A stretch of 64,000 bases of DNA from CBDBCU01 sp965243185 (GTDB lineage: Bacteria > Chloroflexota > Dehalococcoidia > Lucifugimonadales > UBA3495), in NCBI GenBank assembly GCA_965243185.1, contig OZ251531.1, forward strand, positions 1,426,001 to 1,490,000. Direction: 5' to 3'. The notes under the pieces were generated by a model. It saw only the letters and a program-made list of their open reading frames with translations, did not search any database and was not told the DNA's origin. Of the stretch, positions 50,662 through 58,739 are shown piece by piece. Position numbers and translations under genes: made by a program. How positions within the stretch are numbered: the first letter of the stretch is position 1; the number at the start of each line of letters is the position of its first letter.

Positions 50662-51648
50662 TTAAGCTTCATTGGCGGGGGCGTCCGGGATTGCGCTTTC
50701 CATCCGGGTGACGGAGCGGACGCTGTCAAAGCGGGACAGGGTTTCCGGGACAATGACCAGTTTGGCATTAGGGGCCGCGCCGAGGGTACGCAATGCCTGA
50801 ATTTGCTCGTATTGCAGGGCGGCGTCGACATCGTCGCCCAAGTTGCGGAGGGTTGAATACATTGCGGCTACGCCTTGGGCGCGCAGTTCCTCGGCGGCTT
50901 TCTCGCCCTCAGCCTTGGCGATGATGGCGTATTTTTCGGCGTCGGCCAGGGTGCGTTGGGCGGCGCTTTCGGATTCCGCTCCTTGCCGCTTGGCGTCGGC
51001 TTCGACTACATACTGCTGCCGGGCGGCTTCGGCGCGCAGCTCTGCCGTCCGTCGTTCCGCCTCGGCTAACTCTACATTGGCCCTCCGTTCATTCATCGCC
51101 TTTTCGACTTCTGCCGACACCCGTATCGACTGAATTTCGACATAGATGATACTGATACCCCAGCGTTGGGCTTGTTCCGACACCCGCTCTTTCATCCCGG
51201 CGGTAATGGTCTCCCGTCCGGTAATTACTTCCTGCAAAGTCATTGTCCCGATAATGGCACGGAGGGCGGAAATGGTGGCGCTGGCAATCCCGGCTTCCGG
51301 ATTTTTGACCTCGGTAATCATCTGCCCCGGGTCGGTAATCTTATAAACCACTACCGGCGCCACGGTAACTACCGAACTGTCGGCGGTGATGCACTGTTCC
51401 GGGGGGATGGTATTTACTTGGTCGCGGAGGTCAATGGGCGTACCTTCCGGCGGCAGGAGGTTAAAGCCGACGAAGCCGAACCCCGGCCCGCGCATCCCGG
51501 CAAAACGCCCCGAAATGTGAAACACCGCTACCCGCTCATAGTCCCGCAGACGGTAGAACCGATTCCGTCCCATAAACAGCATAAGGGCGGCTCCCGCTGC
51601 CAGGGTTAGAACGAGGATTAACGCCACTGCCAGTATCAGGTTGTCCAT
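50662..51648 (-). CDS. SPFH/band 7 (slipin-like) membrane protein
   Basis: A 328-residue protein with one N-terminal membrane helix and an SPFH domain: RVAVFHISGRFAGMRGPGF, INTIPPEQCITADSSVVTV..YKITDP and ITAGMKERVSEQAQRWGISI. A coiled coil rich in Ala/Glu/Arg (AEAERRTAELRAEAARQQ) follows. Slipins form membrane microdomains and often come with an NfeD partner, which is not visible here. GGAGG precedes the ATG. Confidence 0.85.
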   Translation of the reverse strand: MDNLILAVALILVLTLAAGAALMLFMGRNRFYRLRDYERVAVFHISGRFAGMRGPGFGFVGFNLLPPEGTPIDLRDQVNTIPPEQCITADSSVVTVAPVVVYKITDPGQMITEVKNPEAGIASATISALRAIIGTMTLQEVITGRETITAGMKERVSEQAQRWGISIIYVEIQSIRVSAEVEKAMNERRANVELAEAERRTAELRAEAARQQYVVEADAKRQGAESESAAQRTLADAEKYAIIAKAEGEKAAEELRAQGVAAMYSTLRNLGDDVDAALQYEQIQALRTLGAAPNAKLVIVPETLSRFDSVRSVTRMESAIPDAPANEA

Positions 51649-51760
51649 GGGCCGCGCCTCCGGGTGGGCTGGGAATAAACGGCGCCGGCCGGCATCGACT
51701 TTCCGATAAATCGGGAAAGCCAGACCCGGCCGGCGTTAGGGCTGGGGAAAGGTTGCCGCT

Positions 51761-52228
51761 TTAAGCCCCGTAGCGGGCGGCGGCGTTGGGGTCGCTGTAT
51801 TCGACGCCTTTGGTGGCCCAAAAGGCGGTGGCGATGTTGTCGACGGCGGCGACCAGTTCCTCGCAGGCGGCCATATCGACGGTTTGGCGGCAGCGGCCGG
51901 CCAGTTTGAGGGCGGCGTTAAAGGAGCCGTGGAGGTCGAAGCCTTCGGGCAGGTTGGGCCAAGCGTAATCGGCCCAGAGAATCCGCAGCTCGCGCTTGCA
52001 GACTTCGGCGTGTTCCTCTTTGACGGCCACGTAGCGGGTGATGGTGTTGGCGAAGGTGCGGATGGCGTCGGTGTCGTCGCCGGCGGGTTCGAGGCTCTGG
52101 ATCCGCAGGACCATTTTCTGGACGGTCTGGGCGGCGATTTTGGCGGCGATGGGGTCGTAGATGCCGCAGGGGATGTCGCAGTGGGCGGCGGCGGTGGCCG
52201 GTTTGAGCCAGGGGAGCGGGTTAAACAT
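51761..52228 (-). CDS. sodN: Nickel superoxide dismutase
   Basis: A 155-residue protein with the NiSOD hook: cleavage before His16 exposes HCDIPCGIYDP, in which His1, Cys2 and Cys6 of the mature form bind nickel. The propeptide is MFNPLPWLKPATAAA. The rest is the four-helix bundle with EEHAEVCKRELRILW. The enzyme disproportionates superoxide. AAGGAAGGG supports ATG 52228. The usual SodX maturation protease is not adjacent. Confidence 0.92.
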   Translation of the reverse strand: MFNPLPWLKPATAAAHCDIPCGIYDPIAAKIAAQTVQKMVLRIQSLEPAGDDTDAIRTFANTITRYVAVKEEHAEVCKRELRILWADYAWPNLPEGFDLHGSFNAALKLAGRCRQTVDMAACEELVAAVDNIATAFWATKGVEYSDPNAAARYGA

Positions 52229-52328
52229 TGTTGCCCTTCCTTTTCGGTTTAAGTTTAGCCCGGCGCCGCCGGGCCGGGTAAAGATTACCGGAAAAGCGGC
52301 GGCGGCGCAACCCTGCGATTTGCTTGTC

Positions 52329-52397
52329 GTCATTCCGGTGAAAAGGGGGAATGCAGAGTTTCCGGCTTTTCTGGATTCCCACTTTCGTGGGAATGAC
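52329..52397. repeat. CATTCCCAC-type inverted repeat
   Basis: GTCATTCC at 52329 and CCACTTTCGTGGGAATGAC ending at 52397 form the arms, with CTGGATTCCC between. It lies just before the NiSOD gene on the upstream side. Confidence 0.75.
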
Positions 52398-52428
52398 GTG
52401 GGCGATAGGCGATAGCCCGGCGGCGGGG

Positions 52429-52788
52429 CTAGGGGAATTGGAGGAGTTGCAGGATGTTGCCGTCCGGGTCTTGAAAGGTGGCGACCCAGCCGCCCCAGTG
52501 TTCTTGTTCCGGAGGGCGGAGGAACGGTACGCCGGCGGCGCTGAGCCGGTGGTGTTCGGCGTGGATGTCGTCAACTTGCAAGTGCGGCATCAGGCGATAG
52601 GGGTCTTGGGCCGGGCCGGATACCCTACTATGCAAGCCGATGTTGAAGCGCATATTTTCGCCCAACTGAAAGGCGATAAAGTCGCCGTGGTTGGAATGGA
52701 GCGGCAAATGCAGCAGGTCGTGGTAGAAGCGGAACAGCCGCTCCAGGTCGTCAGTCCAGAGGGTAATGCCGACTACGGCGGTAATCAT
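52429..52788 (-). CDS. VOC-family (glyoxalase/bleomycin-resistance-like) protein
   Basis: A 119-residue beta-alpha-beta-beta-beta protein: VVGITLWTDDLERLFRFYHDLL opens the first module and FQDPDGNILQLLQF closes it, with His, Glu and Gln-type metal ligands in typical places. The VOC fold covers glyoxalases, dioxygenases and resistance proteins; the substrate is unknown. It is between the NiSOD and Fur genes on the same strand. Confidence 0.75.
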   Translation of the reverse strand: MITAVVGITLWTDDLERLFRFYHDLLHLPLHSNHGDFIAFQLGENMRFNIGLHSRVSGPAQDPYRLMPHLQVDDIHAEHHRLSAAGVPFLRPPEQEHWGGWVATFQDPDGNILQLLQFP

Positions 52789-52812
52789 TTGATGGGTTGC
52801 TCCGTTTGGCGG

Positions 52813-53262
52813 TTAAGCCGGGGCGGTTTCCGGTTGGGCGCGGTCGGCGGCGCAGCGTTGGCACCAGCCGTGAAAGTCCACCCGCTGCCAGGCTACGGCG
52901 AAGTTGGATTGTTGGGCAATCAGATCTTTCAGCCGGATTACGGCGTCCCGGCCGAGGTCGGTATCCATCACATTGCCGCAGCGGATGCAGACCAGGTTGA
53001 CGTGCGGTTCGAGGTTGGATTCGTAGCGGGAGAGTTTGGCGAAGGGCAGTTCCTGAATCAGCCCGCTTTTTTCGAGGACGCCGAGGGTGGAGTAGATGGT
53101 GGCGAGGGTCAGCGAGGGGAAGTGGTCGCGGACCCGCTCGTAAATCTGCTGCACCGAGGGGTGGTCGGTGGAGTTGAGGACGGCTTCGGCGATGGCGAGC
53201 CGTTGAGGGGTGACCCGGACGCCGCCATCGCGCAGCCGGGCGACCAGTTCTTGCTGGGTCAT
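52813..53262 (-). CDS. Fur-family regulator
   Basis: A 149-residue repressor: RVTPQRLAIAEAVLNSTDHPSVQQIYE (DNA-binding region), SLTLATIYSTLGVLEKSG, and metal ligands in HVNLVCIRCGNVMD and the C-terminal HGWCQRC Cys pair. Fur-type proteins sense iron, zinc, nickel or peroxide. It is two genes upstream of NiSOD on the same strand and is a candidate Nur-like (nickel) sensor controlling it. A promoter with a palindrome lies upstream at 53361-53405. Confidence 0.85.
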   Translation of the reverse strand: MTQQELVARLRDGGVRVTPQRLAIAEAVLNSTDHPSVQQIYERVRDHFPSLTLATIYSTLGVLEKSGLIQELPFAKLSRYESNLEPHVNLVCIRCGNVMDTDLGRDAVIRLKDLIAQQSNFAVAWQRVDFHGWCQRCAADRAQPETAPA

Positions 53263-53360
53263 TGACGCTCCGCAGCCGGGGGACGGCGGGAAAGCCGCCC
53301 TGCCGAGGATGGGCTAGGCCGGTTTTGATTGGCCGGGCCGGGTTGTTGGTGGGGTAGGGT

Positions 53361-53405
53361 GTTATTCCAGTCGATAACTATAACCGGATTTGGCACTGGC
53401 GGCAA
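53361..53405 (-). promoter_or_regulatory. Promoter overlapping a Fur-like palindrome
   Basis: -35 TTGCCG (53405-53400) and -10 TATAGT (53382-53377) are separated by 17 bases. Across the -10 runs GTTATAGTTATCGA...GAATAAC (53384-53361), an imperfect palindrome with GTTAT/ATAAC ends, fitting autoregulation. The palindrome is not proven to be an operator. Confidence 0.45.
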
Positions 53406-53426
53406 GTGGGATGGGCTGTTTTTTCC

Positions 53427-53570
53427 GGAGGCTATGGCATATAGCTAGCGGCTTACTTAACTGCTATTACCGTGAAAAGGGGAGTCTGTAGTCCGTGGCG
53501 TTTCTGGATTCCCACTTTCGTGGGAATGACGGGGGGAGGTTGGGAATGATGGTGGCTATAGGCGATAGCC
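53427..53570. repeat. CATTCCCAC-type repeat, long form
   Basis: A full copy includes ATGGCATATAGCTAGCGGCT at the left, CTGGATTCCCACTTTCGTGG in the centre and GCGATAGCCCGG at the right. It matches the units at 12465 (inverted) and 48211. It lies between the Fur and rhodanese genes. Confidence 0.75.
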
Positions 53571-53714
53571 CGGGCGGTTTTCCCGGAGGCATTGAGGGCG
53601 AACTGATGAGTCAAGCCGGCTGCGCCGGGTTTTGTCCGCCGGGATTATATCGCCCCCGGCGGATGAAATCCGGCGCAGCCGGCTAATCCCGGCAGGTTAA
53701 AGCCCTACGCCGCC

Positions 53715-54560
53715 TTACGCCTTTTCGATGGGCGCGCCGACGATGCTGCCCCATTCGGTCCAGGAACCGTCGTAGTTGCGGACATTGCCGTAGCCGAGGA
53801 GTTGGGTCAGCACAAACCAGGTGTGGGAGGAACGTTCGCCGATGCGGCAGTAGGCTACCGTTTCCCGGCTGCCGTCGATGCCTTGGCCGCCGTACAAGGC
53901 GGCCAGTTCGTCGGCGGACTTGAAAGTGCCATCCTCATTGGCGGCTTGGGCCCAAGGGACATTGGCGGCGCCGGGGATGTGGCCGCCGCGCTGGGAGCCT
54001 TCCTGCGGCAGGTTGGGCGGGGCCAGCAGTTCGCCGCTGAACTCCTGGGGGGAGCGGACATCGACCAACGCCAAGTTGCCGGCGTTCACCCCGGCGAGGA
54101 CCTGGTCGCGGTAGGCGCGGATGCTTTCGTCCGGCTCCTGAGCGGTATAGGTTTTGGCGGCGTGGTTGGGAACATCCGTGGTCAGGGGGCGGTTTTCGGC
54201 GAGCCACTTGGCGCGGCCGCCGTTCATCAGCTTAACGGCGGCGTGGCCGTAGTATTTAATCTGCCAGAAAGCCCACGCGGCGAACCAGTTGTTGTTGTCG
54301 CCGTACAGGACGATGGTAGTAGCGTTGTCCACGCCGGCGCTACCCAGGAGCTGCTCCATTTCCGCCTTGCTGACCACATCCCGACGTACCGACTGCTGGA
54401 GCTGGCTTTGCCAATTCCAACCGACGGCGCCGGCGATATGCCCCTGTTCATAGGCGGCGGTATCCACATCCACCTCAATCAGCCGCACAGTGGCGTCGCT
54501 GCCGTGTTCAGCCACCCAGTCGGTGCTGACCAGAGATTCGGGATGGGCGTATTCAGCCAT
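53715..54560 (-). CDS. Rhodanese/3-mercaptopyruvate sulfurtransferase with catalytic Cys
   Basis: A 281-residue two-domain rhodanese. Domain one has AYEQGHIAGAVGWNW and domain two ends with VAYCRIGERSSHTWF, in which Cys238 carries the persulfide. It transfers sulfur from thiosulfate or 3-mercaptopyruvate to an acceptor. It is the Cys-form paralogue of the UGA-containing pair at 9524-11233 and shows which position the UGA replaces. It follows the hemD and siroheme reductase region on the same strand. Confidence 0.88.
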   Translation of the reverse strand: MAEYAHPESLVSTDWVAEHGSDATVRLIEVDVDTAAYEQGHIAGAVGWNWQSQLQQSVRRDVVSKAEMEQLLGSAGVDNATTIVLYGDNNNWFAAWAFWQIKYYGHAAVKLMNGGRAKWLAENRPLTTDVPNHAAKTYTAQEPDESIRAYRDQVLAGVNAGNLALVDVRSPQEFSGELLAPPNLPQEGSQRGGHIPGAANVPWAQAANEDGTFKSADELAALYGGQGIDGSRETVAYCRIGERSSHTWFVLTQLLGYGNVRNYDGSWTEWGSIVGAPIEKA

Positions 54561-54672
54561 AGTTGACTCCTCCGTTGTGTAATTTGGTTGGCTTATTATA
54601 GCCGGGTTGGGGCGGAATGGGAAATATCCCGGTGCAGCAGTTGACGGTCATTGCCAACCCTTTAACTTCTAA

Positions 54673-55545
54673 TCAAACCCCGGCGGCCGGAGCGGGGGCA
54701 AGGTATTCGGCCAAGGCTAGTACCATATTGCCCATGTGGGGGTGTTCCGGTTCTACATCTACGCGCAAGCCGGCGGCGGTCAGGCGGCGGGTGCAGACCG
54801 GGCCAACGGAGGCCACGGCGACGGCCGGCGGCACGGTAGATTTGGCGGTGGTTGATTCTGGCTGTCCCAGGCATTGGCGCAATTCGGATTCCATACCGGC
54901 TTTGGCGGCGATGGTCAGCAGATTGCCGACTTGGGGCTGGCTGGTAAAGGCTACGGCGTCAATGCGGCCGCGGGGCAGGTCGTGCAGCATATTCACTACC
55001 GGGGTTTCATCGATGGGCAAGCCCCAAGTGTATAAGACCACTTCCCGCACCGCCGCGCCGGTCTCCTGCAAATGCTGCACCAGCGGCCGGTTGGGGCCGC
55101 CGTAATGCTGTACCGCTACCGTCTTGCCCGCCAAGTCGATGGCGGATGCGGCCAGGGCGTTGAGCAGGTCGGCGGTGGTAAAGGGTTCCGGGGGCATCAG
55201 GTCGATATGGATTTTGTGGCGGCGCAAGACCCGGGCCGGCTTGGGGCTGCGGGCAATGATGGTCAGGCGGTTCAGGGCGGCGATGAATTCGGATTCCCGG
55301 CCGAGGGCGGCGGCGGTCTGGATCAGGGCGTTGGTGCCGACGCCGGTCAGCAGGGTTACGGCGTCAATCTTTCCCTCGCAGATGTCCCGGATTAGCTGCT
55401 GCACTTCCGGGTCGTCTTTAAGATAGATTTCCTGCAACACCGGCGCCGGGTAGGGGATACCGCCGTGCCGCGCAATTAAGCCGGCCAGTTCGGAGGTCAT
55501 CCGGGCTTCGACGAAGGCGATGGTTTTGCCGTCTAAAGAGGCCAA
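54673..55545 (-). CDS. hemD: Uroporphyrinogen-III synthase
   Basis: About 290 residues, with the two-domain layout of HemD: LDGKTIAFVEARMTSELAG at the N-terminus, then VTLLTGVGTNALIQ, IARSPKPARVLR, VAVQHYGGPNRPLVQ and a C-terminal VAFTSQPQVGNLL region. It cyclises hydroxymethylbilane to uroporphyrinogen III, precursor of siroheme and heme. I prefer TTG 55545, with AAGGA upstream; the longer frame starts inside a repeat. It precedes the siroheme-dependent reductase, matching shared need. Confidence 0.8.
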   Translation of the reverse strand: MASLDGKTIAFVEARMTSELAGLIARHGGIPYPAPVLQEIYLKDDPEVQQLIRDICEGKIDAVTLLTGVGTNALIQTAAALGRESEFIAALNRLTIIARSPKPARVLRRHKIHIDLMPPEPFTTADLLNALAASAIDLAGKTVAVQHYGGPNRPLVQHLQETGAAVREVVLYTWGLPIDETPVVNMLHDLPRGRIDAVAFTSQPQVGNLLTIAAKAGMESELRQCLGQPESTTAKSTVPPAVAVASVGPVCTRRLTAAGLRVDVEPEHPHMGNMVLALAEYLAPAPAAGV

Positions 55546-55626
55546 ATCGTGGATTCCTTGCTGCTGGATACTGGTTTTTACTATTTTCAATAAAGCTAGG
55601 TCATTCCGACCGCCGGGAGGCATCTA

Positions 55627-55812
55627 GGGCGTGTTCACCCTAATTGTTGACGCTCCGGATACCCGACTCTATAGCTATGTCATTCCGACCAAAGGGAGGA
55701 ATCTAAAATGCCCGCCTTTGACTCATCGCAAGATTTTTAGATTCCTCGGCTGTCGCCTCGGAATGACATAGCAGATTGGCTGCGTTGCCTAATCGTTAGA
55801 GTGAACACGCCC
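55627..55812. mobile_element. MITE-like element, TA-flanked
   Basis: Ends read GGGCGTGTTCACCCTAAT on the left and GGGCGTGTTCACTCTAA on the opposite strand, flanked by TA on both sides (55625-55626 and 55813-55814). The interior holds a nested GGAATCTAAA/TTTAGATTCC repeat. No transposase is present, so it needs one in trans. Confidence 0.7.
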
Positions 55813-55978
55813 TAAAATGCCCGTCGTTGATTCCTCTCAAGATTTATAGATTCCTCGCTATCGCTCGGAATGACATGGGAAATGGTTGGAATGATATGGG
55901 AGGTGGTTGGGTGATAGTGGTTGGGATGATATAGGTGGTTGACTGCGGCCGACGCTGTCCCGTATGCCGCGGCCGGCC

Positions 55979-56287
55979 TCAGTCGTACCAGTTCATTGCC
56001 AAGTCAACCCACTTGGGATTGACCGACTCGATCAGGTCAACTTTCTTGCTCCGGCGCCAACCTTTCAATTCTTTCTCCCGGGCTAGAGCGGAATGGATGT
56101 CCGAAGTTTCCTCATAATACACCAGCATTGTATGGTGGTATTTGCTGGTGAAGCCGCCGGTTAAATGGTTCTTGTGTTCATATACCCGCCGCTCCAGGTC
56201 GTTGGTTACGCCGACATAAGGCTGGTGTTTCCGGTTAGCCATAATATACACGTAATACTGCCGGAAACGGGGCCGGTTAAGCAGCAT
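55979..56287 (-). CDS. GIY-YIG endonuclease domain protein
   Basis: A 102-residue single-domain nuclease: QYYVYIMANRKHQPYVGVTNDLERRVYEHKN contains the GIY-YIG-type core (YVYIM...YVGVT) and its Arg; TGGFTSKYHHTMLVYYEE and the Glu follow. Such proteins cut DNA, often as repair or mobile nucleases. The ATG and GGGAGG ribosome-binding site at 56285-56302 lie inside a repeat of the genome-wide GGAATCTAAAATG type. Confidence 0.8.
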   Translation of the reverse strand: MLLNRPRFRQYYVYIMANRKHQPYVGVTNDLERRVYEHKNHLTGGFTSKYHHTMLVYYEETSDIHSALAREKELKGWRRSKKVDLIESVNPKWVDLAMNWYD

Positions 56288-56364
56288 TTTAGATTCCTCC
56301 CTGCGGTCGGAATGACATCGGGGGATGGCCTGCTGCCTCCGATGGCGGCTTCCCTATCGGTACA

Positions 56365-56491
56365 CCCCTTTAACTAACGGGGCCGGGTTTGGAGTGGGGA
56401 CGAATAGCTAAAGAGAGGGTGCGAAGGTCCTTCCTGAGCCCCGCTTAACAGCGGATCCCCCACCCCAACCCGGCCCCGTTAGTTAAAGGGG
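56365..56491. repeat. Long inverted repeat, about 35-bp arms
   Basis: CCCCTTTAACTAACGGGGCC at 56365 pairs with its complement ending at 56491, with two mismatches over about 35 bases and a spacer of 57 bases. It looks like a mobile hairpin element, between the GIY-YIG gene and the siroheme reductase. Confidence 0.75.
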
Positions 56492-56523
56492 GCGGGCCGA
56501 TTGCCATTATAGCATAGACATCG

Positions 56524-58371
56524 CTAGACGGCGCACTCCCCTTCGCCCCGTTCCAGGACATAGGCGTTGGTGCGCTCCCAGTCGTAGTAGAGTTCGCCGC
56601 CGACTTCGCCATTGCCGGCGGCCTGCTGGGCGTTGGCGGCTACGGCGGTCAATTCGGCTACGCCCACCCGGTCGAGAAAGCCGTTGAAAGTCTCCCCATC
56701 CTGGCGGTGGCTTTGGTAGTAAGTCGAGATTTCCCGGACGACGCGGGGGGCCAGTTTGGCCGGCACTTTGACTTTGGGGATACGGGTACCGATGCGTGAA
56801 TCCTCGACCCGGTTGTCGCCGTAGTTGCCGCCGAGGAACAGTTCGTAAGCCGGTATCTGGCTGCCGTCCGGGCCTTTGATGGCGGCGCCGTGAAAGCCGA
56901 TGTTGGCGATGTGATGCAGACCGCAGCCGTTGGGACAGCCGCTCATCTTGATGCGGATTTTGCTGACGCCCTCATCTTTGAGCAGGTCATCCTCCCAAGA
57001 GTTCAGCTCCGCGCGCATCGCTTTAGCCAAGCCCATCGAGGCGGTGATGCCCAATTTGCAGCTGTCGGTGCCGGGGCAGGATACTACATTGGTGATGGTG
57101 TGCGCCCCCGGTTCGTTCAGTCCAATTTGCCCCAGTGCTTGCCAAACTTCATACAGCCAGGCGTCCGGCACCCAGCGCAAAGCCAGGTTCTGCTCTTGAG
57201 TAGCGTGGGCGCGGCCGCCGGTGTAGCGGCGGACAATGTCGGCCAAGCCGCGGAACTGCTCCGGGGTCAAGTCGCCGCGCACCGGCTTGACATCGACCAC
57301 ATTGTAGCCGGGCTGTTTCTGGGGGGATACATTGGTTTCCCGCCAGTAGGCGTATTCGCCGCCGTCATTAGACCCGTTGGGGGATACCGCCGGGGCGGAC
57401 GGCGGCGTTTCCGGGTAGATTTCCGTATCACCCATTAAAGGTACCGGGTCGATGGAGCCGATTTGCGCCAACTGTTCCTCGACCAGGTTGCGGAATTCGT
57501 CCAAGCCGATGCGGTCAATCAGCACCTTGAGGCGGGCCATCATCCGGTTTTTGCGGAGGGATACGGCTTGGTCAAAGACGGTCCACACGGCCAGAGCCAA
57601 GCGCAGGTAGTCCGCCTCCGGCAGAAACTCGTACAGGGGTTTAGCCAGGCGGGGCATAATGGAAGTGCCACCGCCGACAAAAACCTTGAACCCCCGCTGA
57701 ATTTGCCCGTCCCCTTCCTTAATTTGGGCGACATAGGTCAAATCCTGAATGGCGGCGGCCACGGTATCCCGGGCGTCAATGCCGGTAAAAGCGGTCTTGA
57801 ACTTGCGGGGAAAGGTTTGAGTGATGGGATGGCGGACGCCGAAGCGCACATAGGCGGTCAGATAGGGCGTGGTGTCAAAGATTTCGTCAGCATCCACGCC
57901 GGCGGTGGGGGAGCCGACCACATTGCGGACGGTGTTGCCGCAGGCTTCCCGGCTGGTCAATCCCACCGTCCCCAGCAAGCGCAGGGCGTCGGGGCATTGC
58001 GGCAGGGGGATGTGGTGAAACTGGACATTCTGCCGGGTGGTGATATGTCCCTTGCCTAGGGGGGCGTAGTTTTCAGCCACTTCGCCCAAGGCGTCGAGAG
58101 AGTCCGGGGAAAGGATGCCGCCGGGGATTTTGACCCGAATCATCTGGACATCGGCCTGCCGCTGGCCGTACACGCCTTGGCGGAGGCGAAAGGGGGTGAA
58201 CTCGGCATTATCCTGTTCGCCGGATTGGAAACGCGCCGACTCGGATTCAAACCGCCGCACTTCGTCCTCCATAAAGGGGATGATGCCGGGCGCGGCGGCC
58301 GCCAAATCCATACTTTGGCGGTGGATTTCCTCTTGAGTCGGCGCCGGGGTAGGTTCGGTTATGGTAGTCAA
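56524..58371 (-). CDS. Siroheme-dependent sulfite/nitrite reductase
   Basis: A 615-residue [4Fe-4S]-siroheme enzyme: the cluster/siroheme ligands appear as VSCPGTDSCKLG and KMSGCPNGCG, with the family segments GHITTRQNVQFHHIPL and ACGNTVRNVVGS before them. It reduces sulfite to sulfide or nitrite to ammonia by six electrons from ferredoxin. The leader upstream encodes a Cys-rich peptide and a terminator, so I favour sulfite reductase for cysteine synthesis. TTG 58371 has AAGGAGG upstream. HemD nearby supplies siroheme precursor. Confidence 0.85.
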   Translation of the reverse strand: MTTITEPTPAPTQEEIHRQSMDLAAAAPGIIPFMEDEVRRFESESARFQSGEQDNAEFTPFRLRQGVYGQRQADVQMIRVKIPGGILSPDSLDALGEVAENYAPLGKGHITTRQNVQFHHIPLPQCPDALRLLGTVGLTSREACGNTVRNVVGSPTAGVDADEIFDTTPYLTAYVRFGVRHPITQTFPRKFKTAFTGIDARDTVAAAIQDLTYVAQIKEGDGQIQRGFKVFVGGGTSIMPRLAKPLYEFLPEADYLRLALAVWTVFDQAVSLRKNRMMARLKVLIDRIGLDEFRNLVEEQLAQIGSIDPVPLMGDTEIYPETPPSAPAVSPNGSNDGGEYAYWRETNVSPQKQPGYNVVDVKPVRGDLTPEQFRGLADIVRRYTGGRAHATQEQNLALRWVPDAWLYEVWQALGQIGLNEPGAHTITNVVSCPGTDSCKLGITASMGLAKAMRAELNSWEDDLLKDEGVSKIRIKMSGCPNGCGLHHIANIGFHGAAIKGPDGSQIPAYELFLGGNYGDNRVEDSRIGTRIPKVKVPAKLAPRVVREISTYYQSHRQDGETFNGFLDRVGVAELTAVAANAQQAAGNGEVGGELYYDWERTNAYVLERGEGECAV

Positions 58372-58463
58372 CGGGGCCTCCTTGAAAGTTGCGGCGCGGT
58401 TATTTGCCGGTTTCCTTGCCGATTTTCTGCTGATTTTCGGATGGTTCGGGCCAGACGGGATGC

Positions 58464-58501
58464 AAAAATAAAACCCACCGGGCGTGGCAAAGGCCGGTGG
58501 G
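58464..58501 (-). terminator. Candidate attenuator terminator in the leader of the siroheme reductase
   Basis: An 8-bp stem CCCACCGG/CCGGTGGG (58501-58494 with 58481-58474, 12-base loop) is followed by TTTTATTTTT. It lies between a Cys-codon-rich leader ORF and the reductase start, where read-through would be needed for expression. Confidence 0.75.
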
Positions 58502-58538
58502 CGCAGGGCTGTCCGCGTAACGGGCTGGACGCAGAGAC

Positions 58539-58601
58539 TTAACCCGCCCCCGATTTGGGCGGACAGGTACAGGTGCAGCAGTCAGCGGTAAGTTTCAGCA
58601 T
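58539..58601 (-). CDS. Cys-rich leader peptide (20 aa), candidate cysteine-attenuation sensor
   Basis: ATG 58601 opens a 20-codon frame with four Cys codons among six (residues 8-13, DCCTCTCPP), ending at TAA 58541-58539. The predicted transcription start from the promoter at 58611-58639 falls a few bases upstream, so it would be leaderless or nearly so. Ribosome stalling at Cys codons when Cys-tRNA is short would then decide folding of the downstream terminator. Family not known; function inferred from codon content and position. Confidence 0.7.
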   Translation of the reverse strand: MLKLTADCCTCTCPPKSGAG

Positions 58602-58610
58602 TTGACGGGT

Positions 58611-58639
58611 AGTTTAGCCCCCTTTAGCGGGCTTGTCAA
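58611..58639 (-). promoter_or_regulatory. Sigma-70-type promoter for the Cys leader and siroheme reductase
   Basis: Perfect -35 TTGACA (58639-58634), 17-base spacer, -10 TAAACT (58616-58611). The start would be about 58604, only 3-5 bases before the leader ATG. Confidence 0.75.
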
Positions 58640-58739
58640 CACCTTTTGATAATAATGGGCAAATTTCATTTTAAGGCGTGATAGAGAGGGGATTATCCGG
58701 CCCGGTTGGTCATTCCCGGGCCGGGAAGGATGGCGGCGG

